35,301 bases of DNA from Methanomassiliicoccus sp. (GCA_004525545.1 SPCU01000006.1:1-35301); one strand, 5' to 3'; numbered from the stretch's first letter, positions 1 to 9,221 are shown. Translations and numbers: made by a program. The notes: a model not told the origin generated them from the letters alone.

Positions 1-821
1 CCCTGGTCCATGACCTCGGCGGTCGGTCCCATGCATCCCCGGCAGGGCTGATTGCCCTCCAGGCACTTGGCGCCACAACCCGCCCTGGTGGACGGTCCGA
101 GGCATATGACTCCCTGGTCCAACATGCACTTCTCGGGATCGATGTCGATCTCGTAAGGCATGTTGATCTTGTCTATCTTCTTCAAGGTCCTCTTCCTGGG
201 GCACTCATCGCAGAGGGCCTTCTGGGAGGCGATCACGGAGCCCTTGGGGGGCAACGGGGCGCCTTCCTTGACATGCTTCTCCACTATGTCCAGGAATTCT
301 TTGATCAAGTTGGTGGTCGGCGGGCAGCCTGGCATATAGTAATCGACGTCGATCACCTGATCTAAGGTCATGACAGTGTCATAGAGCATGGGCAGGGTCA
401 CTTCCCCCTCGGGGGCCTGGTAGCTTACCTGAGGGTAGACCTTCTCCACGTTGTCCGATGTGGGTGTCTTTGTGTACACATACTCCAAGAGATCCTTTCT
501 GTTGGTCACGTTTGCCAGCCCGGGGATTCCTCCGAAGCAGGCGCAGGAACCGAATGAGACCACTATCTGAGACTTTTTTCTCAGTAGTTTGGCCATATGC
601 TCGTTCTCACTGCTTCTCACTGCCCCGTTATATAACGTCGCGGTGATCCAACCGTCGGGCATCGCCTCGACATCCTTGATCTTGGCGTCCACGGCGATCG
701 GCCAGAAAACGATATCGGCTATCTCGGCCACGCCTAGGATCTTCTCGTCGATGTCCAGCAAGGCCACATCGCAACCTCCGCAACCGGCACCCCAATATTG
801 TGCGATCCTTATCTTTGCCAT
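1..821 (-). CDS. mvhG: F420-non-reducing (methyl viologen-type) [NiFe] hydrogenase small subunit, truncated at window start
   Basis: Minus-strand translation from ATG at 821: MAKIRIAQYWGAGCGGCDVALLDIDEKILGVAEIADIVFWPIAVDAKIKDVEAMPDGWITATLYNGAVRSSENEHMAKLL..., with small-subunit cysteine motifs and no stop before position 1. It lies directly downstream of mvhD. Absent from the ORF track because it is truncated. Confidence 0.9.
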   Translation of the reverse strand, partial: MAKIRIAQYWGAGCGGCDVALLDIDEKILGVAEIADIVFWPIAVDAKIKDVEAMPDGWITATLYNGAVRSSENEHMAKLLRKKSQIVVSFGSCACFGGIPGLANVTNRKDLLEYVYTKTPTSDNVEKVYPQVSYQAPEGEVTLPMLYDTVMTLDQVIDVDYYMPGCPPTTNLIKEFLDIVEKHVKEGAPLPPKGSVIASQKALCDECPRKRTLKKIDKINMPYEIDIDPEKCMLDQGVICLGPSTRAGCGAKCLEGNQPCRGCMGPTAEVMDQ

Positions 822-845
822 TTCTTTTCCTCCTTAGAGTAAGAT

Positions 846-1301
846 TCACTCCTCGTTGATGGGGTTCGGTCCGAGCTCCGATACGAGCTGGTTGAACTCC
901 TTGATCGTCTGCTGGAACTTGATCCCCTCAGATGCGGAGACCCATTCTAGCTTCAGGCGGTCTGGGTTAAAGCCGTACTGCTCCAACAGCACGCGGAGCA
1001 GGGCGATCCTCCTCCTGGTGCGGTAGTTGCCGCCGATGTAGTGACAATCGGCTGGGTGACAGCCTAGGACCAGCACACCGTCGGCCCCCTTGGCGAAGGC
1101 ACGCAGGACGAACTCGGGGTCCACCCTGGCGGAGCACATGGTCCTGATGACCCGGAAGTTGGTGGGCATTTGCAGCCTGGAAACTCCGGCCAGGTCGGCC
1201 CCGGCATAGGAGCACCAATTGCAACAGAACACCAACAGGTTGGGTTCCCAGGCCCCGGCCTCTACGGCAGGGGCGCTCTCGGCTTGAGCTTGGTTAGACA
1301 T
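846..1301 (-). CDS. mvhD: Hydrogenase iron-sulfur subunit D
   Basis: 151 aa; NLLVFCCNWCSYAGADLAG...IRTMCSARVDPEFVLRAFAKGADGVLVLGCHPADCHYIGGNYR is the MvhD/FlpD signature. Start overlaps the hdrA stop (TAATG). Confidence 0.93.
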   Translation of the reverse strand: MSNQAQAESAPAVEAGAWEPNLLVFCCNWCSYAGADLAGVSRLQMPTNFRVIRTMCSARVDPEFVLRAFAKGADGVLVLGCHPADCHYIGGNYRTRRRIALLRVLLEQYGFNPDRLKLEWVSASEGIKFQQTIKEFNQLVSELGPNPINEE

Positions 1302-4300
1302 TACTTACCACCTCCGACCAGAGCGGCGTCGATCTGCGCCAGGATCTGGTTGTTCTTGAAGCCCTTCTGTTCCAGTGCCCCGGACGGGCAGGCGGCCACA
1401 CAGGTTCCGCATCCCATGCACAGACCCTCGTTGATAACGGCCTTGCGCTTCTCTTCCTTCGCTGGGTCACCGACTATGGTGATAGCTTTGTATTCACAGA
1501 CCGGCTCGCAGATCCCGCAGCCGTTGCAGACCATTTCATTCACCGCGGCGATGATGCCCTGGGTCTCCAGATACTCCTTGGAGATGATGGTCATGGCCCT
1601 GGAAGCCGCACCGGACGCCTGACCGATGGTCTCATCGATGAACTTAGGCCAGTGGGCCAGTCCAGCCAAGTAGATACCGCTGGTGGCGAAATCTACCGGC
1701 CTCAGCTTCATATGTGCCTCGAGGAAGTACTTGTCCTTGCTCAGTGGGACCTTGCACATCTTGGCCAGCTCTTCGTTGTCATCGTTTGGTCGGATACCAA
1801 CGCTGAGAACCAACATGTCAGGGGTCAGCTGGACCGGGGCGCCTAGCACCACATCGTCCACCAGGACCTTCATGGCGCTTCCGTCCATGGTCATTTCGGG
1901 CATCTTGTTCTCCGGGAAACGGATGAACTTGACCCCCAACTCGCCAGCCTTCTTGTACAAGATTTCCCTGAAGCCATAGGTCCTTATGTCCTTGTGCAGA
2001 ACGTATACCTGGGCCTTGGGGTCCCTCTTCTTGATCTCGATGGCGTTCTTGACCGCCTTGGAGCAGCAGACACGGCTGCAATAGGGGGCCTCGTCGTTCC
2101 TAGAACCGACGCACTGGATCATGACCACGGTCTTGGCGTCGAACTTGCCATCGACCATTACCTTCTCCAGCTCGTTCTGGGTGACCACTCCCTTGGCCTT
2201 GCCGTACATGTACTCCTTGGGCTCGTAGGCCTTGGCACCGGTAGCGACAATGACCGCGCCGGTTTCCAGCTCTTTGCCGCCGGTTACCTTCACCTTGAAA
2301 TTACCGACGAAGCCGGTAAGGTCCTCCACCATGGTGTTCATGTGAACGGTGATATTGTCGTTGGCGCGCACCTTGGACTCCAGGTCCTTGATGTACTGCC
2401 GGGGTGAGATACCCTCCTCAGCGGTGTACAGATTGTTCATCTGTCCGCCCATGACATCAGTGGCCTCCAGTATGTCGACCTTGAATCCTTGGGCAGCCAT
2501 GTCCATAGCGGAAGTCATACCGGCCAATCCACCGCCGACCACGACAGCGGAATGGGTGACTCCCAGCCTGGACTTGCTCAAGGGCTCGAGGAACCGAGAC
2601 TTGGCGATGGCCATCCTGGTAAGGTCATTGGCCTTCTGGGTGGCCTTCTCCGGTTCATGCATGTGGATCCAGGAGCACTGGTCACGGATGTTGGCCATCT
2701 CAAAGAGGAACGGGTTCAATCCCGCCTCCTTGATGGTGTTCTGGAAAAGCAGCTCGTGCGTCCTTGGGGTGCACGATGAGACCACTACGCGGTTCAGCTT
2801 ATGTTCCTTGATCATCTGTTTTATGGTCTCTTGGGTATCGGCGGAGCAGGTGTACTTGTTCTCCACGGCATAGACCACGTTGGGCAGGGTCTTGACATAG
2901 TCGACCACCGAGGGGACGTCCACAGTTCCACGGATGTTGATCCCGCAGTCGCAGACGAACACACCGATACGGGGTTCCTGGCCGATCACGTCGGTCTCAG
3001 GGGTCTCCGTGACCACGGTATCGATGCTCACCCTATTGGCGAACACATGGGCCCCGGCCTTGGCCGCGGCACCGCTGGCCTCAGCAACAGTGGTGGGAAT
3101 GTCCTTGGGGGCGCTGAAGGCGCCAGTGACATAGATACCCTTCCTGGAGGTCTCCAGGGGGCTGTAAACGCCGGTTTGGCAGAAGCCGAAATCGTTCAGC
3201 TTGAAGCCCAAACTGTCGGCCAAGGCCTTGGCCTGTGCCGGAGGCTGGAAACCAGCGGATAGAACGACCAGGTCGAACTCCTCGGCCAAGATGTTGGCGC
3301 CGTCACTGTACCGAAGCAGCAGATTGTTGCCCTCGGTCTCATCTACGGAGGCCACGCGGGTCCCGCGGTGCATCTTGATGCCGTATTCGCCCTCGGCCCT
3401 CTTGGCGTAGTCTTCGAACTCCTTGCCGAAGGCCCTAACGTCCATGAAGAATATGGTGGACTTCAGACCAGTGGAATGCTCCCCGGCGATTATGGCCTGC
3501 TTGAGCGCGTACATGCAGCAGACGGACGAGCAGAAGGGATTACCGACCTTCTCGTCCCTGGAACCGACGCACTGGATGAATGCCACCTTCTTGGGGGTCT
3601 GGTGATCGGAAGGCCTGACCACGTGTCCCTGGTAGGGACCGGTGGCGCTTAGGACCCTCTCGAACTCCAGGCTGTTGAGCACGTTCTTGAACTCCTTGTA
3701 CCCGTACTCCTTCTTCAGGCGGGCGTCGAACAGCTCGTAACCAGGTGCAAGAACTACGGCACCCACGTTGATCTTCTCGATCTCTTCCTTCATCTCATAA
3801 TCGATAGCGTCAGCGGGGCAGACCTTCTTGCAGTTGCCGCACTTCCCCTTGATGAGGAAAAGGCACTTGTCAGCGTCAATGGCGTATTTCATCGGGACTG
3901 CCTGAGCATAGGCAACATAGATGGCTTTCCTGTTCATCAATCCCAACTCATACTCGCTGGAGACCTTGGACGGACACTTTTCCGCACAAAGTCCGCAACC
4001 GACGCATCTGTCCTCCCGGACGTACCGGGGCTTCTTCTTCAATGTCACGGTGAAATTACCGGCCTCTCCTTCAACGCCCATGACCTCTGTCAAGGTCATC
4101 ATGCTGATCATGGGATGTCTGGATGCTTCCACAAGTTTAGGAGATAGGATACACATCGAACAGTCGTTGGTCGGGAAGGTCTTATCCAACTGAGACATGA
4201 CCCCGCCGATGCTGGCCTTGTTCTCAACCATATAGACCTTGAATCCCGACTCAGCTAGGTCCAGTGAGGTCTGGACACCGCCAATGCCTCCCCCTACCAC

Positions 4301-4327
4301 CAAAACAGAACCGCTTTTAGAATTCAT
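1301..4327 (-). CDS. hdrA: Heterodisulfide reductase subunit A, long form with two flavin domains and several Fe-S motifs
   Basis: SVLVVGGGIGGVQTSLDLAESGFKVYMVE and CSMCILSPKLVEASRHP, CxxCxxC ferredoxin motifs, and a second VVVGGGLAGMTSAMDMAAQGFKVDILE domain. An ATG at 4327 is preceded by AAAGGAGGAGCAACA (strong Shine-Dalgarno). The track extends the ORF to a GTG at 4438. Confidence 0.93.
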   Translation of the reverse strand: MNSKSGSVLVVGGGIGGVQTSLDLAESGFKVYMVENKASIGGVMSQLDKTFPTNDCSMCILSPKLVEASRHPMISMMTLTEVMGVEGEAGNFTVTLKKKPRYVREDRCVGCGLCAEKCPSKVSSEYELGLMNRKAIYVAYAQAVPMKYAIDADKCLFLIKGKCGNCKKVCPADAIDYEMKEEIEKINVGAVVLAPGYELFDARLKKEYGYKEFKNVLNSLEFERVLSATGPYQGHVVRPSDHQTPKKVAFIQCVGSRDEKVGNPFCSSVCCMYALKQAIIAGEHSTGLKSTIFFMDVRAFGKEFEDYAKRAEGEYGIKMHRGTRVASVDETEGNNLLLRYSDGANILAEEFDLVVLSAGFQPPAQAKALADSLGFKLNDFGFCQTGVYSPLETSRKGIYVTGAFSAPKDIPTTVAEASGAAAKAGAHVFANRVSIDTVVTETPETDVIGQEPRIGVFVCDCGINIRGTVDVPSVVDYVKTLPNVVYAVENKYTCSADTQETIKQMIKEHKLNRVVVSSCTPRTHELLFQNTIKEAGLNPFLFEMANIRDQCSWIHMHEPEKATQKANDLTRMAIAKSRFLEPLSKSRLGVTHSAVVVGGGLAGMTSAMDMAAQGFKVDILEATDVMGGQMNNLYTAEEGISPRQYIKDLESKVRANDNITVHMNTMVEDLTGFVGNFKVKVTGGKELETGAVIVATGAKAYEPKEYMYGKAKGVVTQNELEKVMVDGKFDAKTVVMIQCVGSRNDEAPYCSRVCCSKAVKNAIEIKKRDPKAQVYVLHKDIRTYGFREILYKKAGELGVKFIRFPENKMPEMTMDGSAMKVLVDDVVLGAPVQLTPDMLVLSVGIRPNDDNEELAKMCKVPLSKDKYFLEAHMKLRPVDFATSGIYLAGLAHWPKFIDETIGQASGAASRAMTIISKEYLETQGIIAAVNEMVCNGCGICEPVCEYKAITIVGDPAKEEKRKAVINEGLCMGCGTCVAACPSGALEQKGFKNNQILAQIDAALVGGGK

Positions 4328-4524
4328 TGTTGCTCCTCCTTTAATATCTTCTTTCAATCCGTTGGACGATTGTTCGTCTTTTGAGTCCTTTTTGAACAAT
4401 CCACCAAATATTGACTTTAAACCGCTCAGTTTCCTCACCCTCCAAATTGTTAAATCCCATTCCTAATCAGAATACAAGCTTTCATTTCCCTACAACCTAT
4501 GTTCCAACCCCCTAGAGGTGAATG

Positions 4525-4561
4525 GGACCCTCCGGAAACCATTATTGCCGGCGGCTGGTCC
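4525..4561 (-). promoter_or_regulatory. Potential stem-loop in the hdrA upstream leader
   Basis: Minus strand GGACC-agccg-CCGG-caataatggttt-CCGG-ag-GGTCC gives two nested complementary arms. It lies downstream of an AT-rich TATA-like stretch (minus strand catattaatta, about 4600-4609). Confidence 0.4.
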
Positions 4562-4745
4562 AGCGGGGAATCGAGCCCTGCATTCGGAGCAGTTCCGCCA
4601 TAATTAATATGTCCATATTTCAACATTTTGAATAAAGTAGTGGGGAAGGACATGGTAATCTCGTCAATGCATATTATTTAAGAGCTTTTCGCTTTTATAG
4701 TTTCTTTTTTCGGAAGAATTAGTTTGATTGTAGAGGAAATGGCGA

Positions 4746-5528
4746 ATGATTCAGGATATCGATGCCTCTTCGTCCATGTTCGATTTTAATAATCGGATGA
4801 TAAATCATATAAATGCAAAAGCGGTGGGTTTCAAGATGCTCTGGACCTTGTTCTTGGGGTCGATCGGTGTCTCCGCCATCGTACCCCTTTATTACATAAT
4901 AACTAGAAGGGACAAGGCCGGGATCAAAGGATGGACCTTTCACGAAGATCAAATCAAACCCTTGAGCAGGACGGAGGTCAGAGTGCGTATCCGACCTGTA
5001 CGTGGGGAGGGTGTGATATGCCAGATATGTATGGGGAGATTAAAGCCAGGTCTCCCTCATTTCAAATGTGGATGTGGAAAGGTGTTCCATATAACCTGCC
5101 TGAAACGCACTGCGTTCTGCCCTTATTGTCAACGTAACTACCTACCTGGGGAGGTGGAGGAGGGCGCCACATACCCTGACATGGAGAGCATGGAATGCCC
5201 CGTGTGTAAACGATCGGTCTACAAGGACTCTGGCAGATGCGAGTGCGGGGCGATCATCGCCGATGAGGAGGGACGATTCTACTGTCCGGGGTGCGGAACG
5301 CAGATCGATGAAGGAGAGAACGAGTGTCCGCACTGCGCTGAACATTTCGAGGATATTAATTTGATACAATGCCCCTTCTGCGGCCGTGTCTTCGATGAGG
5401 GGAGGGGAATATGCGAATGCGGAACGTTCTTGAGCGAGGTCTGCCCCGATTGCGGAGTGTGCCTTTCGTCGGAGGACCGGTCCTGCCCTTCCTGCGGCAT
5501 CAGTTTCGAGCTCGTGGAAGTGTGTTGA
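4746..5528 (+). CDS. Membrane-anchored protein with a RING-like Cys/His domain and multiple zinc ribbons
   Basis: 260 aa; hydrophobic segment LWTLFLGSIGVSAIVPLYYII, then CQICMGRLKPGLPHFKCGCGKVFHITCLKRTAFCPYC, then repeated CPxC/CxCG/CPxCG knuckles to the C-terminus. Confidence 0.75.
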   Translation: MIQDIDASSSMFDFNNRMINHINAKAVGFKMLWTLFLGSIGVSAIVPLYYIITRRDKAGIKGWTFHEDQIKPLSRTEVRVRIRPVRGEGVICQICMGRLKPGLPHFKCGCGKVFHITCLKRTAFCPYCQRNYLPGEVEEGATYPDMESMECPVCKRSVYKDSGRCECGAIIADEEGRFYCPGCGTQIDEGENECPHCAEHFEDINLIQCPFCGRVFDEGRGICECGTFLSEVCPDCGVCLSSEDRSCPSCGISFELVEVC

Positions 5529-5552
5529 GCACGGGCGCTGGTATTCCTTGAC

Positions 5553-5566
5553 TTTTTATACTTTAT
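5553..5566 (+). promoter_or_regulatory. TATA box (BoxA) for ftsZ
   Basis: tttttatactttat about 25-32 nt upstream of the GTG at 5585, compatible with a leaderless transcript. Confidence 0.5.
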
Positions 5567-5584
5567 AGAATATTCATAAAACGG

Positions 5585-6652
5585 GTGGGTGCCATTTGCC
5601 CTTTATTTGATAATCTGTTCCAGAAGGAAGGGGAGCAAGCTCCGTCGGCATCATGTGCCGATGACGAAGAACTGATGCGTCTAGTCGAGTCGCTGAAGAT
5701 CAAGATCTCCATCATCGGCTGCGGAGGGGGCGGTTCCAATACTGTCCGCCGAATGCACCAGGGAAATGTTGAGGGAGTGAACCTGGTGGCCTTAAATACA
5801 GATGCCAGGCATCTGCTATCCATACAAGCGCCGCACAAGATCCTCATTGGCAGAAGCATGACCAAGGGGTTGGGCTCTGGTTCAATTCCTGAAATAGGTC
5901 AGAGAGCCGCAGAGGAGTCCGAGAACGAGATCTGGAAGCACGTTGACGGACAGAACATAGTCTTCATCGTGGCGGGAATGGGCGGAGGGACCGGCACAGG
6001 CTCTGCCCCAGTGGTGGCGGAGATGGCCAAAAAGGCCGGCGCGCTTACAATTGGAGTGGTGACCCTGCCGTTCAGGGCCGAAGGCACCGTCCGTATGACC
6101 AATGCCATCAAGGGATTGGAGCGGTTGAAGGAAAGGTGCGACACGACCATCGTTCTGCAGAACGACCGTCTACTGGAACTTGTGCCAAAACTGCCTTTGG
6201 AAGCGGCCTTCCGTGTCACCGACGAGGTGCTCATGCAGAGCATCAGGGGGATCACTGACGCCCTTACCAAGCCCGGTCTGGTCAACATCGATTTCAATGA
6301 TCTATTGACGATCATGCGCAACGGTGGCATGGCCCTCATAGGGCTGGGCGAATCGAGCGAGTATGGACAACGTGCCGAAGCCTGCATCGAGGACGCCTTG
6401 TCGTCACCAATGCTAGGTTCGGTCGACATCAAGCAGGCCAAAGGAGCTTTGGTCAGAGTGGTGGGAGGGGATGACCTGACCGTCACCGAGGCCGAAAAGT
6501 CCGCCCTGCTGGTGAGCGAAGCGGTTGACCCGCGGGCCCACATCATCTGGGGCTGCGCGGTCGATCCCGACCTCAAGGGGAGCATGAGGGTGCTGGTGGT
6601 CTTGACCGGGGTCAAGTTCAACAGTATCGTTGATTCGGTCAAGGGAAGATGA
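5585..6652 (+). CDS. ftsZ: Cell division protein FtsZ
   Basis: 355 aa; IIGCGGGGSNTVRRM, NTDARHL, and the tubulin signature GMGGGTGTGSAPVVAEMAKK. GTG start; an alternative ATG near 5674 is possible. Confidence 0.95.
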   Translation: MGAICPLFDNLFQKEGEQAPSASCADDEELMRLVESLKIKISIIGCGGGGSNTVRRMHQGNVEGVNLVALNTDARHLLSIQAPHKILIGRSMTKGLGSGSIPEIGQRAAEESENEIWKHVDGQNIVFIVAGMGGGTGTGSAPVVAEMAKKAGALTIGVVTLPFRAEGTVRMTNAIKGLERLKERCDTTIVLQNDRLLELVPKLPLEAAFRVTDEVLMQSIRGITDALTKPGLVNIDFNDLLTIMRNGGMALIGLGESSEYGQRAEACIEDALSSPMLGSVDIKQAKGALVRVVGGDDLTVTEAEKSALLVSEAVDPRAHIIWGCAVDPDLKGSMRVLVVLTGVKFNSIVDSVKGR

Positions 6653-6662
6653 GGCTAGACCG

Positions 6663-6968
6663 ATGGTGGTGAAGGAAAAGCGCGGCAGGCGTCGCTACGT
6701 GGCCTTCAAGACCGATCAGAAGGCTTCGGACGAGGAATTGCTAGCGACCCTGACCTCGACCTTCTCCCCTATGGGGATCAAGGTCCCTAAAATAATTCAG
6801 TTCGACGGATCAAAGGGAATATTTCGTTGCTCGCCTAAGGACAAGGACCGGGTCTTGAACGCCTTGGCCGCGCGGTCAGGTTTTGGCCTTTCGATAATCA
6901 CTCTGAGCACCTCCGGGACTCTCATAACCCTTCGGGAAAAATATTTCATCGTGGATGAACGCCGGTGA
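6663..6968 (+). CDS. RNase P protein component 2 (Pop5/Rpp14 family)
   Basis: MVVKEKRGRRRYVAFKTD...KVPKIIQFDGSKGIFRCSPKDKDRVLNALA resembles Pop5. Position directly upstream of psmA matches conserved archaeal gene order. Start trimmed from the track's 6630. Confidence 0.8.
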   Translation: MVVKEKRGRRRYVAFKTDQKASDEELLATLTSTFSPMGIKVPKIIQFDGSKGIFRCSPKDKDRVLNALAARSGFGLSIITLSTSGTLITLREKYFIVDERR

Positions 6969-7005
6969 TGACTGGACCGGGATGCATTCCCTCCAAATAA
7001 TCCCC

Positions 7006-7017
7006 AATAAATATATA
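7006..7017 (+). promoter_or_regulatory. TATA box upstream of psmA
   Basis: aataaatatata in the 98-nt gap, about 50 nt upstream of the psmA ATG. Confidence 0.5.
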
Positions 7018-7066
7018 GGTCTTGATAACTTAGGTGGCGTGAGTCGAAGATAATTGGAGTGATTTC

Positions 7067-7789
7067 ATGCAACCAGGACAGATGGCATATGACCGAGCCA
7101 TAACGGTTTTTTCTCCTGACGGGCGACTTTTTCAAGTGGAATATGCTCGAGAGGCTGTAAAGCGCGGCACCACCACCGTCGGCCTGAAGTTTAAGGATGG
7201 AGTGGTCCTCATCGTTGATAAGAGGATCGCCAGCCGCCTGATGGAGCCCAAATCCATAGAAAAGATTTTCCAGATCGATCACCACATTGGCTGCGCCACC
7301 TCCGGACTGGTGGCGGACGCCAGGATACTTGTGGATCAGGCCAGGGTATTGGCCCAGATCAATAAGATCACCTACGACGAAAGGGCGGGAGTGGAGGATC
7401 TGGTCAAGAGGATCTGTGACTACAAGCAGAACTATACCCAATATGGGGGAGTTCGCCCCTTCGGCACCGCACTGCTGGTGGCAGGGGTTGACGACGCAGG
7501 TGAACATCTTTTCGAAACCGACCCCAGCGGGGCTTTGATATCGTATAAGGCAGGCAGCATCGGCGCCGGTCGCAACGTTGTCATGGAGGTCTTCGAGGAG
7601 GACTATCAAGAAGGGATGTCCATGGAGGACGCCGTCGGACTCGGGCTCAAGGCTTTAAAGAAGGCCACCGAGGAGGAGAAGCTCAATCCCAAGGCCGTGG
7701 AGATCGGTGTTGTCCGTCACGGAGAGAACTTCCGCCGCCTGGACGATGCCGAGGTGGAAACCTTCATCGCGAAGGTCAACTCGGAGTGA
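7067..7789 (+). CDS. psmA: Proteasome alpha subunit
   Basis: 240 aa; [43 protein letters not shown]. Confidence 0.97.
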   Translation: MQPGQMAYDRAITVFSPDGRLFQVEYAREAVKRGTTTVGLKFKDGVVLIVDKRIASRLMEPKSIEKIFQIDHHIGCATSGLVADARILVDQARVLAQINKITYDERAGVEDLVKRICDYKQNYTQYGGVRPFGTALLVAGVDDAGEHLFETDPSGALISYKAGSIGAGRNVVMEVFEEDYQEGMSMEDAVGLGLKALKKATEEEKLNPKAVEIGVVRHGENFRRLDDAEVETFIAKVNSE

Positions 7790-7801
7790 GCTGGAGAGTA
7801 G

Positions 7802-8497
7802 ATGGTAGACCTGGAAGAGGCGATTGTGGCTCGCCTGGAGTCCCACGGCGAGTCATTTGAGGTTCTCATAGACCCTAAGGTGGTCAACCACATCCGTGAT
7901 GGGAAGGAGGTCGAGTTGATCGACTATATGGTCATCGACGAGATCTTCAAGAACGCCCATAAGGGCACCCGCGCTTCCGAAGATAAGCTCAAAGAGGTCT
8001 TCAAGACCCTCGACCCAGCCGAGATCGCCAAGATCATCATTCTGAAGGGAGAGGTGCAGCTCACCGCCCAACAGCGCAAGGAGATGCTGGAGAGCAAGCG
8101 GCTCCGCATCATCTCCACCATAGCTCGCAATGCTATCAACCCCCAGACCGGGGGACCGCACACCGCGCAACGCATAGAGATGGCCATGGAAGAGGCCAAG
8201 GTCCATATCGACGCCTTTAAACCGGTGGACCTGCAGGTCCAGTATGTTTTGGACAAACTACGACCTCTGATCCCCATACGTTTCGACAAGATACGAATCG
8301 CCGTCAGGCTAAAGGCCGACGAGTACGCGCGGTGCTTCGAGGACATGACCGAGATGGGGAAGGTCATGAAGCAAGAATGGCAGAAGAACGGGGATTGGAT
8401 AGGTGTCGTGGAGATCCCCGCAGGTCTGAGGGACGACCTGTTCCACCGGCTTAACGCCAAGACGCATGGCACGGTGGAGACCAAGCAATTGAAATGA
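7802..8497 (+). CDS. Ribosome maturation protein SDO1/SBDS homolog
   Basis: 231 aa SBDS-like sequence; EVELIDYMVIDEIFKNAHKGTRASEDKLKEVFKTLD; position between psmA and rrp4. Confidence 0.93.
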   Translation: MVDLEEAIVARLESHGESFEVLIDPKVVNHIRDGKEVELIDYMVIDEIFKNAHKGTRASEDKLKEVFKTLDPAEIAKIIILKGEVQLTAQQRKEMLESKRLRIISTIARNAINPQTGGPHTAQRIEMAMEEAKVHIDAFKPVDLQVQYVLDKLRPLIPIRFDKIRIAVRLKADEYARCFEDMTEMGKVMKQEWQKNGDWIGVVEIPAGLRDDLFHRLNAKTHGTVETKQLK

Positions 8498-8528
8498 CAT
8501 CATATATGAGATTCCAAGAGTTGATTAA

Positions 8529-9212
8529 ATGAACAACGAGAGCTTTACCAGAGAACTGGTGCTACCCGGTGATGTATTGGACGCCGGGACCATGAAACCC
8601 GGCGAGGGAACCTACGTCGACGACGGAAAGATCTTCGCCGCCATGTTGGGCATCAAGAGCGTAAAATCCAATTTTGTGAACGTCATCCCCCTGGGAGGTC
8701 GGTACATTCCCGCTCCTGGAGATATGATCATCGGCAAGGTGATGGACATCGGTCCCTCCAACTGGTTGATCGACATATTCTCACCATACCCCGCCCCACT
8801 GCATGTCAACGAGGTGCCGTGGAGGGTGGAGTTCGGGGACACCGCCCGGTACCTGGGGGTAGGCGATACTTTGCTTGCCAAGGTGCTAATGGTTGACGAG
8901 ACAAAACGTGTGCAGGTGACCATGAAGGAGCAGGGGCTGCGCAAGCTCCAGGGCGGACAGATCGTGGAGATCGCCCACAGCAAGGTGCCCCGGGTCATCG
9001 GCAAGAACGGGTCCATGATCCAGATGATCAAGACCTACACCAACTGCCGTATATTCATCGGACAGAACGGTAGGATCTGGATGGACGGGAACATGGAAGA
9101 TATGGCTCACGCCGTGCAGGCAATAAAGATGATAGATGAGGGAGCGCAGACCCTGAAACTGACCGAGCGGGTGAAGGAATTCCTGGAATCGGTATATCGC
9201 AAGGAAGAATGA
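8529..9212 (+). CDS. rrp4: Exosome complex RNA-binding protein Rrp4 (S1 and KH domains)
   Basis: 227 aa; LVLPGDVLDAGTMKPGEGTYVDDGKIFAAMLG; KH motif KVPRVIGKNGSMIQMIK. Confidence 0.95.
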   Translation: MNNESFTRELVLPGDVLDAGTMKPGEGTYVDDGKIFAAMLGIKSVKSNFVNVIPLGGRYIPAPGDMIIGKVMDIGPSNWLIDIFSPYPAPLHVNEVPWRVEFGDTARYLGVGDTLLAKVLMVDETKRVQVTMKEQGLRKLQGGQIVEIAHSKVPRVIGKNGSMIQMIKTYTNCRIFIGQNGRIWMDGNMEDMAHAVQAIKMIDEGAQTLKLTERVKEFLESVYRKEE

Positions 9213-9221
9213 GGTGTTTTA

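Noticed and set aside
4555-4600. tRNA-like T-arm (minus strand GCAGGGCTCGATTCCCCGCTGGACCA)
   Set aside because: Looks like a T-loop followed by ...CCA, but I found no matching 5' acceptor, D-arm or anticodon arm upstream. Treated as a leader hairpin instead.
4450-4952. Minus-strand ORFs of 67 and 77 aa between hdrA and the zinc-finger gene
   Set aside because: Low-complexity translation with no recognisable motif; they overlap promoter-like AT-rich sequence and the zinc-finger CDS.
7067-7789. Possible ubiquitin-like pathway spanning the RING-like gene, ftsZ and psmA
   Set aside because: No ubiquitin-like, E1 or E2 gene is visible here, and psmA lies in its usual conserved cluster, so proximity alone does not support a system. 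Kept only as a check in the RING-like finding.
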